This document shows, piece after piece, positions 1 to 7,545 of a DNA stretch of 64,000 nucleotides (positions are counted from its first letter, which is position 1; each line of letters opens with the position of its first letter). The DNA lies in the NCBI GenBank assembly GCA_026391735.1, contig JAPLDL010000018.1:49670-113669 (forward strand), read 5' to 3'. The notes beneath the pieces were generated by a model. The model had not been told where the DNA came from. It did not search any database and saw only the letters and a program-made list of their open reading frames with translations. The DNA comes from Bacteroidota bacterium (GTDB lineage Bacteria; Bacteroidota; Bacteroidia; Bacteroidales; FEN-979). The position numbers and the translations under genes were made by a program.

Positions 1-756
1 TTCTGCCTTGATGCATGTCAATTCAATGCCATTACTTTGGAAGGAGAGAATGAACTTCGCAGGCTTGAATTTGAAAGGGAAAAATGCAGCAAATGCAGCA
101 CCTATGACTGTGAAAAGGCTTGTCTTACCAGAGCGCTTGCCAAGGGAGGCAGTTTCATCACCGTAGGCAGCCTTTATTCAAAAATTCGTCATGACAGGCA
201 GTACTGGGGTGACAAAGGTGGTATTACGCTTACCGGAGGTGAACCGTTTGCCCAACCTGAATTTACACTGGCCCTGCTTAAAACCTGCTTTGAAGCTCTA
301 ATACATACTGCCGTTGAAACATGCGGCGATGTTCCATGGATAAGCATAGAAAGATCTCTCCCCTGGCTGGAATGGATTTTTTTCGACCTGAAACATATGG
401 ATGAAACGGCCCATAAAAAGCTTACAGCTTCTTCCAACAGGCTAATTCTTGAAAATGCAAGGCGAATCGCAGATAGTTTTAACGGACGTCTCATTTTCAG
501 ATTACCTCTTGTACCTGGTTTGAATGATTCGGAGGAGAATATCCGGTCTACAGCTGATTTCATACTTTCAACCGGAAGGGATGAACTGAATATCCTTCCT
601 GTTCATCACCTCGGACGGGAAAAATATCTTCTTTCGGGCTTCACCTATAAACTGCCGGGCTTCGAAATGACATCCAGGGATAAGCTACTTGAGGCACGAA
701 ATCGTTTTTCGGAACTTGGTCTCAGATGTTACTTAGGTAGCGAGACTCCTTTCTGA
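1..756 (+). CDS. Glycyl-radical enzyme activating protein (radical SAM), 5' truncated
   Basis: The reading frame is already open at base 1, so the start and the radical-SAM CxxxCxxC cluster lie to the left of the window; an internal TTG at 37 is not the true start. What remains opens with a ferredoxin-like Cys motif (CLDACQFNAI), has a second Cys-rich stretch (CSKCSTYDCEKAC), then the SAM-binding GGEP motif and the C-terminal part of the barrel. This layout (radical SAM with an inserted ferredoxin domain) is that of pyruvate formate-lyase-activating enzyme and YjjW-type activases, which use S-adenosylmethionine to place a glycyl radical on a partner enzyme. No partner enzyme is in the window; it may lie to the left. 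Family confident, specific partner unknown. Confidence 0.82.
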   Translation, partial: FCLDACQFNAITLEGENELRRLEFEREKCSKCSTYDCEKACLTRALAKGGSFITVGSLYSKIRHDRQYWGDKGGITLTGGEPFAQPEFTLALLKTCFEALIHTAVETCGDVPWISIERSLPWLEWIFFDLKHMDETAHKKLTASSNRLILENARRIADSFNGRLIFRLPLVPGLNDSEENIRSTADFILSTGRDELNILPVHHLGREKYLLSGFTYKLPGFEMTSRDKLLEARNRFSELGLRCYLGSETPF

Positions 757-875
757 TCTGTTGATAATTTCTAATAATTGTTACTTCCAAAGTATTATTA
801 TCATTGGCGGATTGGAAATATTTTATGAATTTTGCTGTTGCTCAGTGATTAACAATTTTTGACCAGACGAAAAAA

Positions 876-2213
876 ATGAAAGAGACTCCAATAAATACCG
901 AAGTTGTAAGCCGATTAATACAGGAAAGCAAGATCCTCAATGTCGGCACTGCCACAATACGTGAGATAAAACGGCTAATCAACAATATCGAAAAGGAAAC
1001 CGGTGAAAAGTTTATCCGTATGGAAATGGGGGTTCCCGGCCTTCCACCGTCGAAAATTGGAGTACAGGCCGAGATTGAAGCCCTGCAAAGGGGCGTTGCT
1101 GCCATATATCCCGATATTGAAGGGACTCCTCTTCTGAAACAAGAGGCTTCCCGTTTTGCAAAACTCTTTCTGGATGTTGACGTGAATGAAGCGAACTGTG
1201 TCCCTACCGTAGGGTCTATGCAAGGCGGTTTTGCGGCCTTCCTTACAATATCAAAACTTTCAAAGGAACGCGATACCACGCTGTTTATCGATCCCGGGTT
1301 TCCAGTACATCATCAGCAACAGATCGTGCTGGGAATGAAATACCTGAGTTTTGACGTGTATGAATACAGGGGTGAGAAACTCAGGGAAAAACTGGAATCC
1401 TACTTTTCAACCGGGGTCATTCATTCGGTCCTCTATTCCAACCCGAACAACCCTTCCTGGATTTGCTTTACCGAAAAGGAACTGAAAATAATTGGTGAAC
1501 TTGCCACTAAATACAATATTATCATTATCGAAGACCTTGCATACTTCGGTATGGATTTCAGGAAGGATTACGGGCATCCCGGGCACCCCCCCTACCAGCC
1601 AACTGTTGCAAAGTATACCGAAAATTATATATTGCTAATCTCCAGCTCAAAAATTTTCAGTTATGCCGGACAAAGGATCGGGCTCATGCTGGTTTCAAAC
1701 CATCTCTTCAACCAGGTGTCAGAAAATCTTCTGTGGTCCTACTCCTCTAATATTTTCGGACGGGCTCTGATTTACGGAACACTTTATGCCCTGAGTGCCG
1801 GTACTGCCCATTCAACCCAATATGCCATGGCAGCTATGCTGAAAGCTGCAAATGACGGCACCTTTAATTTCAGGGAGGAAGTTAAAGAATACGGCGAGAA
1901 AGCTAAGATCATGAAGAAATTTTTTATCAGCAACGGGTTTAATATAGTATATGATAAAGATGAAGATGAACTGATTGCCGATGGATTTTATTTCACTTTT
2001 TCTTACCCTGGATTTACCAGTGAAAAATTGCTGGAAGAACTTCTTTATTATGGTATCAGCGCAATTTCGCTCAGCATTTGCGGAAGTGAACGATTTGAAG
2101 GTTTGCGTGCCTGTGTTTCCCTGGTCCAACGGTCACAGTTCCCTGCACTGGAAGACCGCCTGAGGAAATTTCATGAAAACCATCCCGTAAATCAACCTCC
2201 CGTGCCACACTAA
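876..2213 (+). CDS. PLP-dependent aminotransferase, class I/II
   Basis: A 445-residue fold-type I aminotransferase. Visible family features are the SNPNNPSW segment that binds substrate and cofactor, the EDLAYFGMD stretch carrying the Asp/Tyr that contact the pyridine ring, and SSSKIFSYAGQRIG holding the Schiff-base lysine. It transfers an amino group between an amino acid and a 2-oxoacid in the cytoplasm; substrate cannot be told from sequence. The start ATG at 876 gives a usual family length. It stands alone between the activase and a secreted protein, with about 120 bases of spacer on each side, so no operon partner helps. The nearby 2-oxoacid oxidoreductases make a role in amino-acid catabolism plausible, but that is inference. 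Confidence 0.88.
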   Translation: MKETPINTEVVSRLIQESKILNVGTATIREIKRLINNIEKETGEKFIRMEMGVPGLPPSKIGVQAEIEALQRGVAAIYPDIEGTPLLKQEASRFAKLFLDVDVNEANCVPTVGSMQGGFAAFLTISKLSKERDTTLFIDPGFPVHHQQQIVLGMKYLSFDVYEYRGEKLREKLESYFSTGVIHSVLYSNPNNPSWICFTEKELKIIGELATKYNIIIIEDLAYFGMDFRKDYGHPGHPPYQPTVAKYTENYILLISSSKIFSYAGQRIGLMLVSNHLFNQVSENLLWSYSSNIFGRALIYGTLYALSAGTAHSTQYAMAAMLKAANDGTFNFREEVKEYGEKAKIMKKFFISNGFNIVYDKDEDELIADGFYFTFSYPGFTSEKLLEELLYYGISAISLSICGSERFEGLRACVSLVQRSQFPALEDRLRKFHENHPVNQPPVPH

Positions 2214-2341
2214 CTACCTGGAAGGCAAACTTATCAACAAAATCCTTAGAGTTATTAACAATGGCTCGTTGATATTTTTCTGATTTCTCCCTCCGGCCAA
2301 GGTCTGTCCCTACTTTTCTTTGTGCGTCGAAAACCGCGTCA

Positions 2342-3127
2342 ATGGCTTTCTTTCATAGGTATTGGTTATGCTTATTTCTTGTTTTATGCCTTTCCCCAAA
2401 ACTGGAGGCCCAGGAAAGCTATTATGACCAGCGAAGCGGAGTTGAAATTCTTTTCCCTTCTAGTCTGAGCATTTTCCCCCGCCAATGGTCAGTCAAAAAG
2501 GTCAATCCGGATATCCGTCCGGTTCAGGTAGAAGAAATCTCAAGGCTGGAAGATCTTCTCACCTTTGCTTTCTCAAAATATCCTTTAGACATGCTCAGGG
2601 CGAATCTCGACAAAGTGTATGTGCTTAAATCAATGAAGTTTTACGGACTTCCATACGGCGGCACCAACTACCATCATTCTGTCTATCTCAGTGATGACAC
2701 CGACAATCCCTGGTTCACCGATGATTATATCGAAGAAGTCTTCCATCATGAATTTTCCAGCATCCTCATCCATAGCTTTCCGCTGTTTTTTGATAAAACC
2801 AAATGGATGTCTATGAATCCTCCAGATTTCAGGTATGGCAAAGGTGGAGCCGATGCAATTTCAAAAGGTCTGGCCAGCATGGCACTGGACCCTGGCATGA
2901 TCGAACAAGGCTTCCTCTCGGAATATTCCACCGCCTCACTGGAAGAAGACATCAACGTATTTGCGCAGAATCTCTTTACAGGTGGAAGAGAATTCTGGAG
3001 GCTTGTCGACCTCAACGACACCATACGCGAAAAGACAAGGATACTGATCAGTTTTTATCATAAAATCAATCCTGCCTTCACCGAGACTTATTTCCGAAGC
3101 TTCTATTACAACACAGCACAGAGGTAG
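2342..3127 (+). CDS. Secreted protein resembling a zinc metallopeptidase with a broken HExxH
   Basis: 261 residues. Residues 1-23 form a signal peptide (hydrophobic LCLFLVLCL, ending near LEA-Q). The middle (EEVFHHEFSSILIH, about 131-144) looks like the helix of the putative zinc-binding peptidases of Bacteroidota (Peptidase_Mx1-like), in which HEFxH binds zinc. Here H136 and E137 are present but the second His is Ser140. A following SLEEDINVFAQNLF segment resembles the region of the third ligand. So the fold is probably shared, while normal zinc binding is doubtful. It has no operon partner; downstream sequence is a heptamer repeat region. Family assignment is tentative; a secreted protein of unknown function is the safe call. 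Confidence 0.6.
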   Translation: MAFFHRYWLCLFLVLCLSPKLEAQESYYDQRSGVEILFPSSLSIFPRQWSVKKVNPDIRPVQVEEISRLEDLLTFAFSKYPLDMLRANLDKVYVLKSMKFYGLPYGGTNYHHSVYLSDDTDNPWFTDDYIEEVFHHEFSSILIHSFPLFFDKTKWMSMNPPDFRYGKGGADAISKGLASMALDPGMIEQGFLSEYSTASLEEDINVFAQNLFTGGREFWRLVDLNDTIREKTRILISFYHKINPAFTETYFRSFYYNTAQR

Positions 3128-3138
3128 ATGGATGCTGC

Positions 3139-3225
3139 GAGTTACGAGTGAAGGGTGGGTTGTGATATACCATGCATCCCGGCAATTCGTAACTCGTAAT
3201 TCTTAAATCGCAAATCGTAACTCTC
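3139..3225. repeat. Heptamer tandem repeat, AAATCGT family, with an inverted partial copy
   Basis: From 3184 to 3225 the sequence reads as six consecutive 7-base units (aattcgt, aactcgt, aattctt, aaatcgc, aaatcgt, aactctc). At 3139-3152 two units occur in the opposite orientation (cgagtta, cgagtga). The element fills most of the spacer between the secreted protein and the ferredoxin operon promoter. The same heptamer, reverse-complemented, recurs at 5473-5507. Confidence 0.75.
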
Positions 3226-3279
3226 CTTATACTTGTTCTAAATTTAACAGCAGCTGAGTTCCGTTAGGATAAAATTCCC

Positions 3280-3287
3280 TAATTTTG
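3280..3287 (+). promoter_or_regulatory. Bacteroidota -7 promoter element for the 2-oxoacid oxidoreductase operon
   Basis: TAATTTTG matches the TAnnTTTG consensus exactly and lies 37 bases before the ferredoxin-subunit ATG. No clear -33 TTTG is seen. Confidence 0.5.
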
Positions 3288-3324
3288 CCCTGGTATTTAT
3301 ACCTGACCATTAATTATTCTCTGT

Positions 3325-3549
3325 ATGGCTAAGATAAAAGGTGATATCCTGGTTAACGTGGAACGCTGCAAAGGATGCGAAGTATGCATTGCCGCATGTC
3401 CTTCCTCAACTATTGCAATGTCCAAAGAAGTAAACGGCAAAGGCTACCACTTTGCCATGAAGGTCAACAACGACTGCACAGGCTGCATGAACTGCGCGAT
3501 AGTATGCCCCGACGGGGTGATCACGGTTTTCCGTGGCAAAGTTGAATAA
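3325..3549 (+). CDS. 2-oxoacid:ferredoxin oxidoreductase, delta (4Fe-4S) subunit
   Basis: A 74-residue ferredoxin-like protein with two 4Fe-4S motifs, CKGCEVCIAACP and CTGCMNCAIVCP, typical of the small delta subunit of four-subunit oxidoreductases (KorD/VorD). It passes electrons from the thiamine diphosphate site of the beta subunit to external ferredoxin. It is the first gene of a same-strand operon with alpha, beta and gamma subunits, separated from alpha by 21 bases, and sits behind an exact TAnnTTTG box. The delta-alpha-beta-gamma order matches Kor/Vor enzymes of other Bacteroidota. Whether the complex prefers 2-oxoglutarate or branched-chain 2-oxoacids cannot be decided here. Confidence 0.9.
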   Translation: MAKIKGDILVNVERCKGCEVCIAACPSSTIAMSKEVNGKGYHFAMKVNNDCTGCMNCAIVCPDGVITVFRGKVE

Positions 3550-3570
3550 CAATCTTAAACTACATATCTC

Positions 3571-4653
3571 ATGGGTGAATTACGATTGATGAAAGGGAAC
3601 GAAGCCGTTGCCGAAGCCGCTATCAGGGCAGGCTGCGACGGGTATTTCGGATATCCTATAACGCCTCAGTCTGAAGTGATGGAATATCTCATGGCTGAAA
3701 AACCACATGATCGCACCGGCATGGTTGTGCTTCAGGCCGAAAGTGAAACGGCTTCAATTAACATGCTTTACGGCGCTGCAGGAACAGGAAAAATGGTCAT
3801 GACCTCATCTTCCAGCCCGGGCATTAGCCTGATGCAGGAAGGAATATCATACATGGCAGGAGCAGAACTGCCTGCCGTAATTGTGAATGTTGTTCGCGGT
3901 GGTCCCGGTCTGGGAACTATCCAGCCTTCACAGGCTGATTATTTTCAGGCAGTAAAAGGAGGCGGGCATGGCGATTATAAAATGATCGTCCTCGCACCGG
4001 CCTCTGTTCAGGAAATGTGTGACCATACAAAACTTGGTTTTGACCTTGCATTCAAGTACCGCACACCGGTGATGATACTTTCCGACGGAGCTATCGGGCA
4101 GATGATGGAAAAGGTCGTTCTTTTCGATCCCATTCCACGGCGTACCGATGAAGACCTGATTAAACAGAATCCCTGGGCCGCTACAGGCAAACCCAAGGAC
4201 CGTGAGCACATTATTATTACCTCCCTTGACCTTGACCCTGCAGGGCAGGAAAGAGTAAACCTGAAACTGCAGGCCAAGTACAGGAAAATGGAAGAGAACG
4301 AGGTCCTTTACGAAACTCTGAACTGCGAAGATGCCGAATACGTTTTTGTTGCATTCGGACTTTCGGCAAGGATCTGTCAGAAATCTATGGATTTGGCACG
4401 TGCCAAGGGCATTAAAATAGGCCTCTTCAGGCCCATTACCCTTTTCCCGTTCCCGGTCAAACCCATGAACGAACTTGGCAAAAAGGTCAAAGGCATGCTG
4501 GTTGTTGAGATGAATGCAGGCCAGATGATCGAGGACGTGAAGCTCTCGGTCGGCTGCAGCATTAAAATTGAACATTTCGGGCGTTTCGGCGGTATCATTC
4601 CCACACCTGACGAAGTCGTGAAAGCCCTGGAAACACAAATTATCGGAGGCTGA
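3571..4653 (+). CDS. vorB: 2-oxoacid:ferredoxin oxidoreductase alpha subunit (VorB/KorA type)
   Basis: 360 residues. The N-terminal GNEAVAEAAIRAGCDGYFGYPITPQSE is the standard opening of the pyrimidine-binding alpha subunit; GAAGTGKMVMTSSSSPG and VRGGPGLGTIQPSQ are further hallmarks, and the C-terminal third is a transketolase-C-like domain (VVEMNAGQM). Together with beta it oxidatively decarboxylates a 2-oxoacid to the acyl-CoA, reducing ferredoxin. It sits two bases before the beta subunit, consistent with coupled translation. Homologues are usually named 3-methyl-2-oxobutanoate dehydrogenase VorB or 2-oxoglutarate oxidoreductase KorA; the symbol is given on family resemblance, substrate unproven. 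Confidence 0.88.
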   Translation: MGELRLMKGNEAVAEAAIRAGCDGYFGYPITPQSEVMEYLMAEKPHDRTGMVVLQAESETASINMLYGAAGTGKMVMTSSSSPGISLMQEGISYMAGAELPAVIVNVVRGGPGLGTIQPSQADYFQAVKGGGHGDYKMIVLAPASVQEMCDHTKLGFDLAFKYRTPVMILSDGAIGQMMEKVVLFDPIPRRTDEDLIKQNPWAATGKPKDREHIIITSLDLDPAGQERVNLKLQAKYRKMEENEVLYETLNCEDAEYVFVAFGLSARICQKSMDLARAKGIKIGLFRPITLFPFPVKPMNELGKKVKGMLVVEMNAGQMIEDVKLSVGCSIKIEHFGRFGGIIPTPDEVVKALETQIIGG

Positions 4654-4655
4654 TT

Positions 4656-5468
4656 ATGGAAGAACCTTTTGTAAAAACCGAGATACGCAAGGACGAAAAT
4701 ATCGTTTACAAACGTACGAATCTCCTTGTTGACAGGCCGTTGAGCTATTGCCCCGGCTGCGGTCACGGAGTTGTCCACCGGATGCTGATGGAAACTCTGC
4801 AGGAAATGGATATCCAGGATAAAACCATTGGTGTTTCCCCCGTAGGATGTTCCGTGCTTGCCTATGATTTTATGAATATCGACATGCTAGGTGCGGCTCA
4901 CGGCCGTGCCCCTGCCCTGGCCACTGCAATCAAGCGCCTGTGGCCTCATAAGTTTGTATTTACTTACCAGGGCGACGGAGACCTGGCTGCTATCGGAACT
5001 GCTGAGACGATTCACGCCTGCAACCGCGGTGAGAATTTCACCATCATCTTTATCAATAACGGCATCTACGGGATGACCGGTGGCCAGATGGCACCCACCA
5101 CCCTTCCTGGTATGAGATCATCCACTTCACCTTACGGACGTGACGTACAAACTATGGGCCACCCCCTGAAGATAACCGAACTGATTGCAAACCTGCCCGG
5201 AGTGTATTATGTGACCCGCCAGGCAGTGCATACACCCAACCATGTTCGCAAAACAAAAAAAGCCATCCGCAAAGCATTAGAACAACAAAAGGAAAACAAG
5301 GGCATCGCTTTCATTGAAGTCGTTTCAAACTGCAACTCCGGTTGGAAAATGACACCCGTACAGTCGAACAAGTGGATGGAAGAGAATATGTTCCCCTTTT
5401 ACCCCCTGGGCGACATTAAAGTTGATGGGAAATTAGTTGAAAAGAAAGAAACTGTCGTTAAAGAATAA
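4656..5468 (+). CDS. 2-oxoacid:ferredoxin oxidoreductase beta subunit (thiamine diphosphate)
   Basis: 270 residues. YCPGCGHG near residue 30 and PVGCSVLAYDF are the conserved Cys-containing segments of the family, and GDGDLAAIGTAE followed by NNGIYGMTGGQ forms the thiamine-diphosphate/Mg binding site. This subunit holds the catalytic cofactor. It starts two bases after the alpha-subunit stop. The following spacer (5469-5512) before gamma is unusual: it is made of a heptamer tandem repeat that reaches almost to the next ATG. Family is certain; substrate specificity is not. Confidence 0.88.
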   Translation: MEEPFVKTEIRKDENIVYKRTNLLVDRPLSYCPGCGHGVVHRMLMETLQEMDIQDKTIGVSPVGCSVLAYDFMNIDMLGAAHGRAPALATAIKRLWPHKFVFTYQGDGDLAAIGTAETIHACNRGENFTIIFINNGIYGMTGGQMAPTTLPGMRSSTSPYGRDVQTMGHPLKITELIANLPGVYYVTRQAVHTPNHVRKTKKAIRKALEQQKENKGIAFIEVVSNCNSGWKMTPVQSNKWMEENMFPFYPLGDIKVDGKLVEKKETVVKE

Positions 5469-5472
5469 AAGG

Positions 5473-5507
5473 ACAATTTACGATTTACGGTTTACGATTT
5501 ACGATTT
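5473..5507. repeat. Heptamer tandem repeat (ACGATTT) inside the oxidoreductase operon
   Basis: Five 7-base units (acaattt, acgattt, acggttt, acgattt, acgattt) run from 5473 to 5507, ending five bases before the ATG of the gamma subunit at 5513. ACGATTT is the reverse complement of the AAATCGT unit at 3184-3225, so this is the same repeat family in the other orientation. Confidence 0.8.
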
Positions 5508-5512
5508 AAACT

Positions 5513-6064
5513 ATGACTGAAGAAATTATCATCGCCGGTTTTGGCGGACAGGGAGTCCTCTCCATGGGAAAAATCCTCGCTTACTCAGGGGTTATGCAAA
5601 ACAAGGAAGTCAGCTGGATGCCATCCTATGGCCCTGAAATGCGCGGAGGCACAGCAAACGTTACGGTAATCATCAGCGACGAACGCATCAGTTCTCCTAT
5701 ACTGAATTCGTTCGACACAGCAATCATCCTGAACCAGCAGTCGCTCGACAAATTCGAAAAAGCAGTGAAACCAGGTGGTTTACTAATTTACGACCCCAAC
5801 GGTATCACCCGCCTCCCTGTGCGTAAAGACATAAACATTTACAGCATTGCTGCTGCAGACGAAGCTGCACGGCAAGGCCTGTCGAAGATCTTCAACATGG
5901 TAGTCCTCGGCGGGTTCCTAAAACTGAAACCCCTGGTGCAGCCCGAATTCATTCATAAAGGCCTCGAAAAATCCCTGCCTGCACGTCATCATAAGCTGAT
6001 CCCCGATAACGAAAAAGCTATTGATATCGGCAAAGAGCTGATACAAGCAATACAAGTCCTGTGA
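5513..6064 (+). CDS. 2-oxoacid:ferredoxin oxidoreductase gamma subunit
   Basis: 183 residues, usual for the family. The opening IIIAGFGGQGVLSMGKILAYSG and SYGPEMRGGTANVTVIIS are the standard motifs of the gamma (catalytic-domain) subunit, which completes the alpha-beta-gamma-delta complex. It is the last gene of the operon. Its 44-base upstream spacer contains the ACGATTT heptamer array, where the other junctions are only 2-21 bases, so the array looks like an insertion into the operon. Confidence 0.88.
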   Translation: MTEEIIIAGFGGQGVLSMGKILAYSGVMQNKEVSWMPSYGPEMRGGTANVTVIISDERISSPILNSFDTAIILNQQSLDKFEKAVKPGGLLIYDPNGITRLPVRKDINIYSIAAADEAARQGLSKIFNMVVLGGFLKLKPLVQPEFIHKGLEKSLPARHHKLIPDNEKAIDIGKELIQAIQVL

Positions 6065-6164
6065 TAAATAGCGAAGTAGCGAAGGGAAATTTAAAATTAT
6101 TATCATCACAGCATCACATTTATCCAACAATCCCGATTTAAAGGAATTCCTTGACGCGAAGTAC

Positions 6165-6893
6165 TTGCAGTACAACGCTCCCTCCTTCATCGAATCCGAC
6201 CCTGTTTCCATTCCCCATTTGTTTTCGGCAAGAGAAGACATTGAGATCTCGGCTTTCCTTACTGCCGCCATTTCCTGGGGGTTACGTAAAAGCATCCTTC
6301 GGAATGCCAGGGCATTGGTGGAGATGATGGACATGGATCCATACAGGTTTATCAGGTCATTTTCGGAAGCCGACCTGAAACCTTTCAGAAAGTTCGTTCA
6401 CCGGACCTTTAACGGGGACGATTGTATCTTTTTCATTCGCTCCCTGCAGAATATATATTCTTTCCACGGCGGATTGGAGAGCTGCTTCGTTTCGGGGCAG
6501 GAACCCGGCGTCAAGTTGCGCATCAGCGCTTTCCGCAGGAAATTCATGGAGCTCCCTCATCAGCCGAGACAGGAAAAACATATTGCCGACCCCGTTAAAG
6601 GAGCTTCCTGCAAACGGATCAATATGTTCCTGAGATGGATGGTAAGAAATGATGGCCGTGGTGTGGACTTCGGATTATGGAAATCGGTCAGCCCTGGCGA
6701 ACTGATCTGCCCTCTCGATATTCATACCGGGAATATTGCCAGAAAACTGGGCTTGCTAAAACGAAAAACAAATGACTGGAATGCCGCCGAAGAACTCACT
6801 CTTTCACTGCAGAAGTTCGATCCTGCCGACGCTGTGAAATATGATTACGCTCTTTTCGGAATCGGAGCTAATGAAAAGATGTTTACTTTCTAA
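6165..6893 (+). CDS. TIGR02757 family protein
   Basis: 242 residues as called from a TTG at 6165. The protein resembles the conserved Bacteroidota/spirochaete family TIGR02757 (function unknown; YNxPxFIESDPVSIPHLF near the start, AAISWGLRKSILRNA, and PLDIHTGNIARKLGLL). The family-like sequence continues upstream of the TTG in the same frame (DLKEFLDAKY at 6135-6164). That frame stays open back to a TAG at 6069-6071 but contains no ATG, GTG or other TTG. The true start is therefore either a rare codon (ATT or ATC at 6096-6105), the TTG, or the 5' end is damaged. It overlaps the convergent peroxiredoxin gene by 11 bases. Function unknown. Confidence 0.78.
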   Translation: MQYNAPSFIESDPVSIPHLFSAREDIEISAFLTAAISWGLRKSILRNARALVEMMDMDPYRFIRSFSEADLKPFRKFVHRTFNGDDCIFFIRSLQNIYSFHGGLESCFVSGQEPGVKLRISAFRRKFMELPHQPRQEKHIADPVKGASCKRINMFLRWMVRNDGRGVDFGLWKSVSPGELICPLDIHTGNIARKLGLLKRKTNDWNAAEELTLSLQKFDPADAVKYDYALFGIGANEKMFTF

Positions 6894-7455
6894 TTATACT
6901 CAGGGCTTCATCTATGTGTTTCTCAAAACTGAACTGGGAAGAAAATATCTTTTTGATAGTCAGTGTTTTATCAATCACATAGGTAACCCTGCCCGGAAGA
7001 ATACCCAGAGTGCGTCCTACCTTATAGAGACCTGCAACTTTCCTGTCCTTATCGCTAAGCAAAATAAACGGGAGTTTATGGTTTGCTGCAAATGACTTAT
7101 GCGAAGCCTCGTCATCGGCACTTATACCGATCACCTCAGCACCCGCTTCCTTGAAAATTTCATAATTATCGCGGAAACTGCAGGCCTCCTTGGTACAGCC
7201 ATATGACTCATCCTTAGGATAAAAAAAGAGGACAATCCACTTGTTCCCGGCAAATTGTGAAAGACTTACCATGCTTCCATCCTGTGAAGGCAGGGTGAAA
7301 TCGGGAGCCTTTGACCCTTCCTGAATTATTGTGTTTACCATGGGTGATGATTTTGAATGAATTTTTAAAGTGATAAGTGTAATTGCGGTTATGACCGTAA
7401 TAGCCGTGATTACCGTTATGAAATATTGTTTTCGTGTTTTGACCGAAAGTTTCAT
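6883..7455 (-). CDS. Membrane-anchored peroxiredoxin, PrxQ/Bcp type
   Basis: 190 residues. Residues about 11-30 (VITAIT repeated) form a hydrophobic N-terminal anchor, so the thioredoxin-fold domain (from about 45) is probably exposed outside the inner membrane. FFYPKDESYGCTKEACSFRD carries peroxidatic Cys87 and, five residues on, Cys92, the spacing typical of PrxQ/Bcp proteins. It reduces peroxides using thiol donors. The start ATG lies four bases after an exact TAnnTTTG box. It is divergent from the glutathione peroxidase gene and overlaps the 3' end of the TIGR02757 gene by 11 bases. Subfamily confident; export topology inferred from the anchor. Confidence 0.88.
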   Translation of the reverse strand: MKLSVKTRKQYFITVITAITVITAITLITLKIHSKSSPMVNTIIQEGSKAPDFTLPSQDGSMVSLSQFAGNKWIVLFFYPKDESYGCTKEACSFRDNYEIFKEAGAEVIGISADDEASHKSFAANHKLPFILLSDKDRKVAGLYKVGRTLGILPGRVTYVIDKTLTIKKIFSSQFSFEKHIDEALSIIRK

Positions 7456-7459
7456 GCTG

Positions 7460-7467
7460 CAAAGTTA
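7460..7467 (-). promoter_or_regulatory. -7 promoter element for peroxiredoxin, probably giving a leaderless mRNA
   Basis: On the minus strand TAACTTTG ends only four bases before the peroxiredoxin ATG (7455), so transcription would begin at or next to the start codon. Confidence 0.5.
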
Positions 7468-7506
7468 TAAATAATTTAGAATTATTATAAATAATATAAA
7501 ATTTTG

Positions 7507-7514
7507 TACCTTTG
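7507..7514 (+). promoter_or_regulatory. -7 promoter element for the glutathione peroxidase-rubredoxin genes
   Basis: TACCTTTG, an exact TAnnTTTG match, 31 bases before the ATG at 7546. It is divergent from the peroxiredoxin promoter; the 39 bases between the two boxes are very AT-rich. Confidence 0.5.
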
Positions 7515-7545
7515 TCGCCGCAACAATTTAATTTAGTTGAAAGAT

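Noticed and set aside
3184..3225. Heptamer array considered as a CRISPR remnant
   Set aside because: Units are 7 bases without spacers, and no cas gene is present.
6061..6141. GTG at 6061 as a start for the TIGR02757 gene
   Set aside because: It is in another frame and stops at about 6141; it would need a frameshift, for which there is no direct evidence in the sequence alone.
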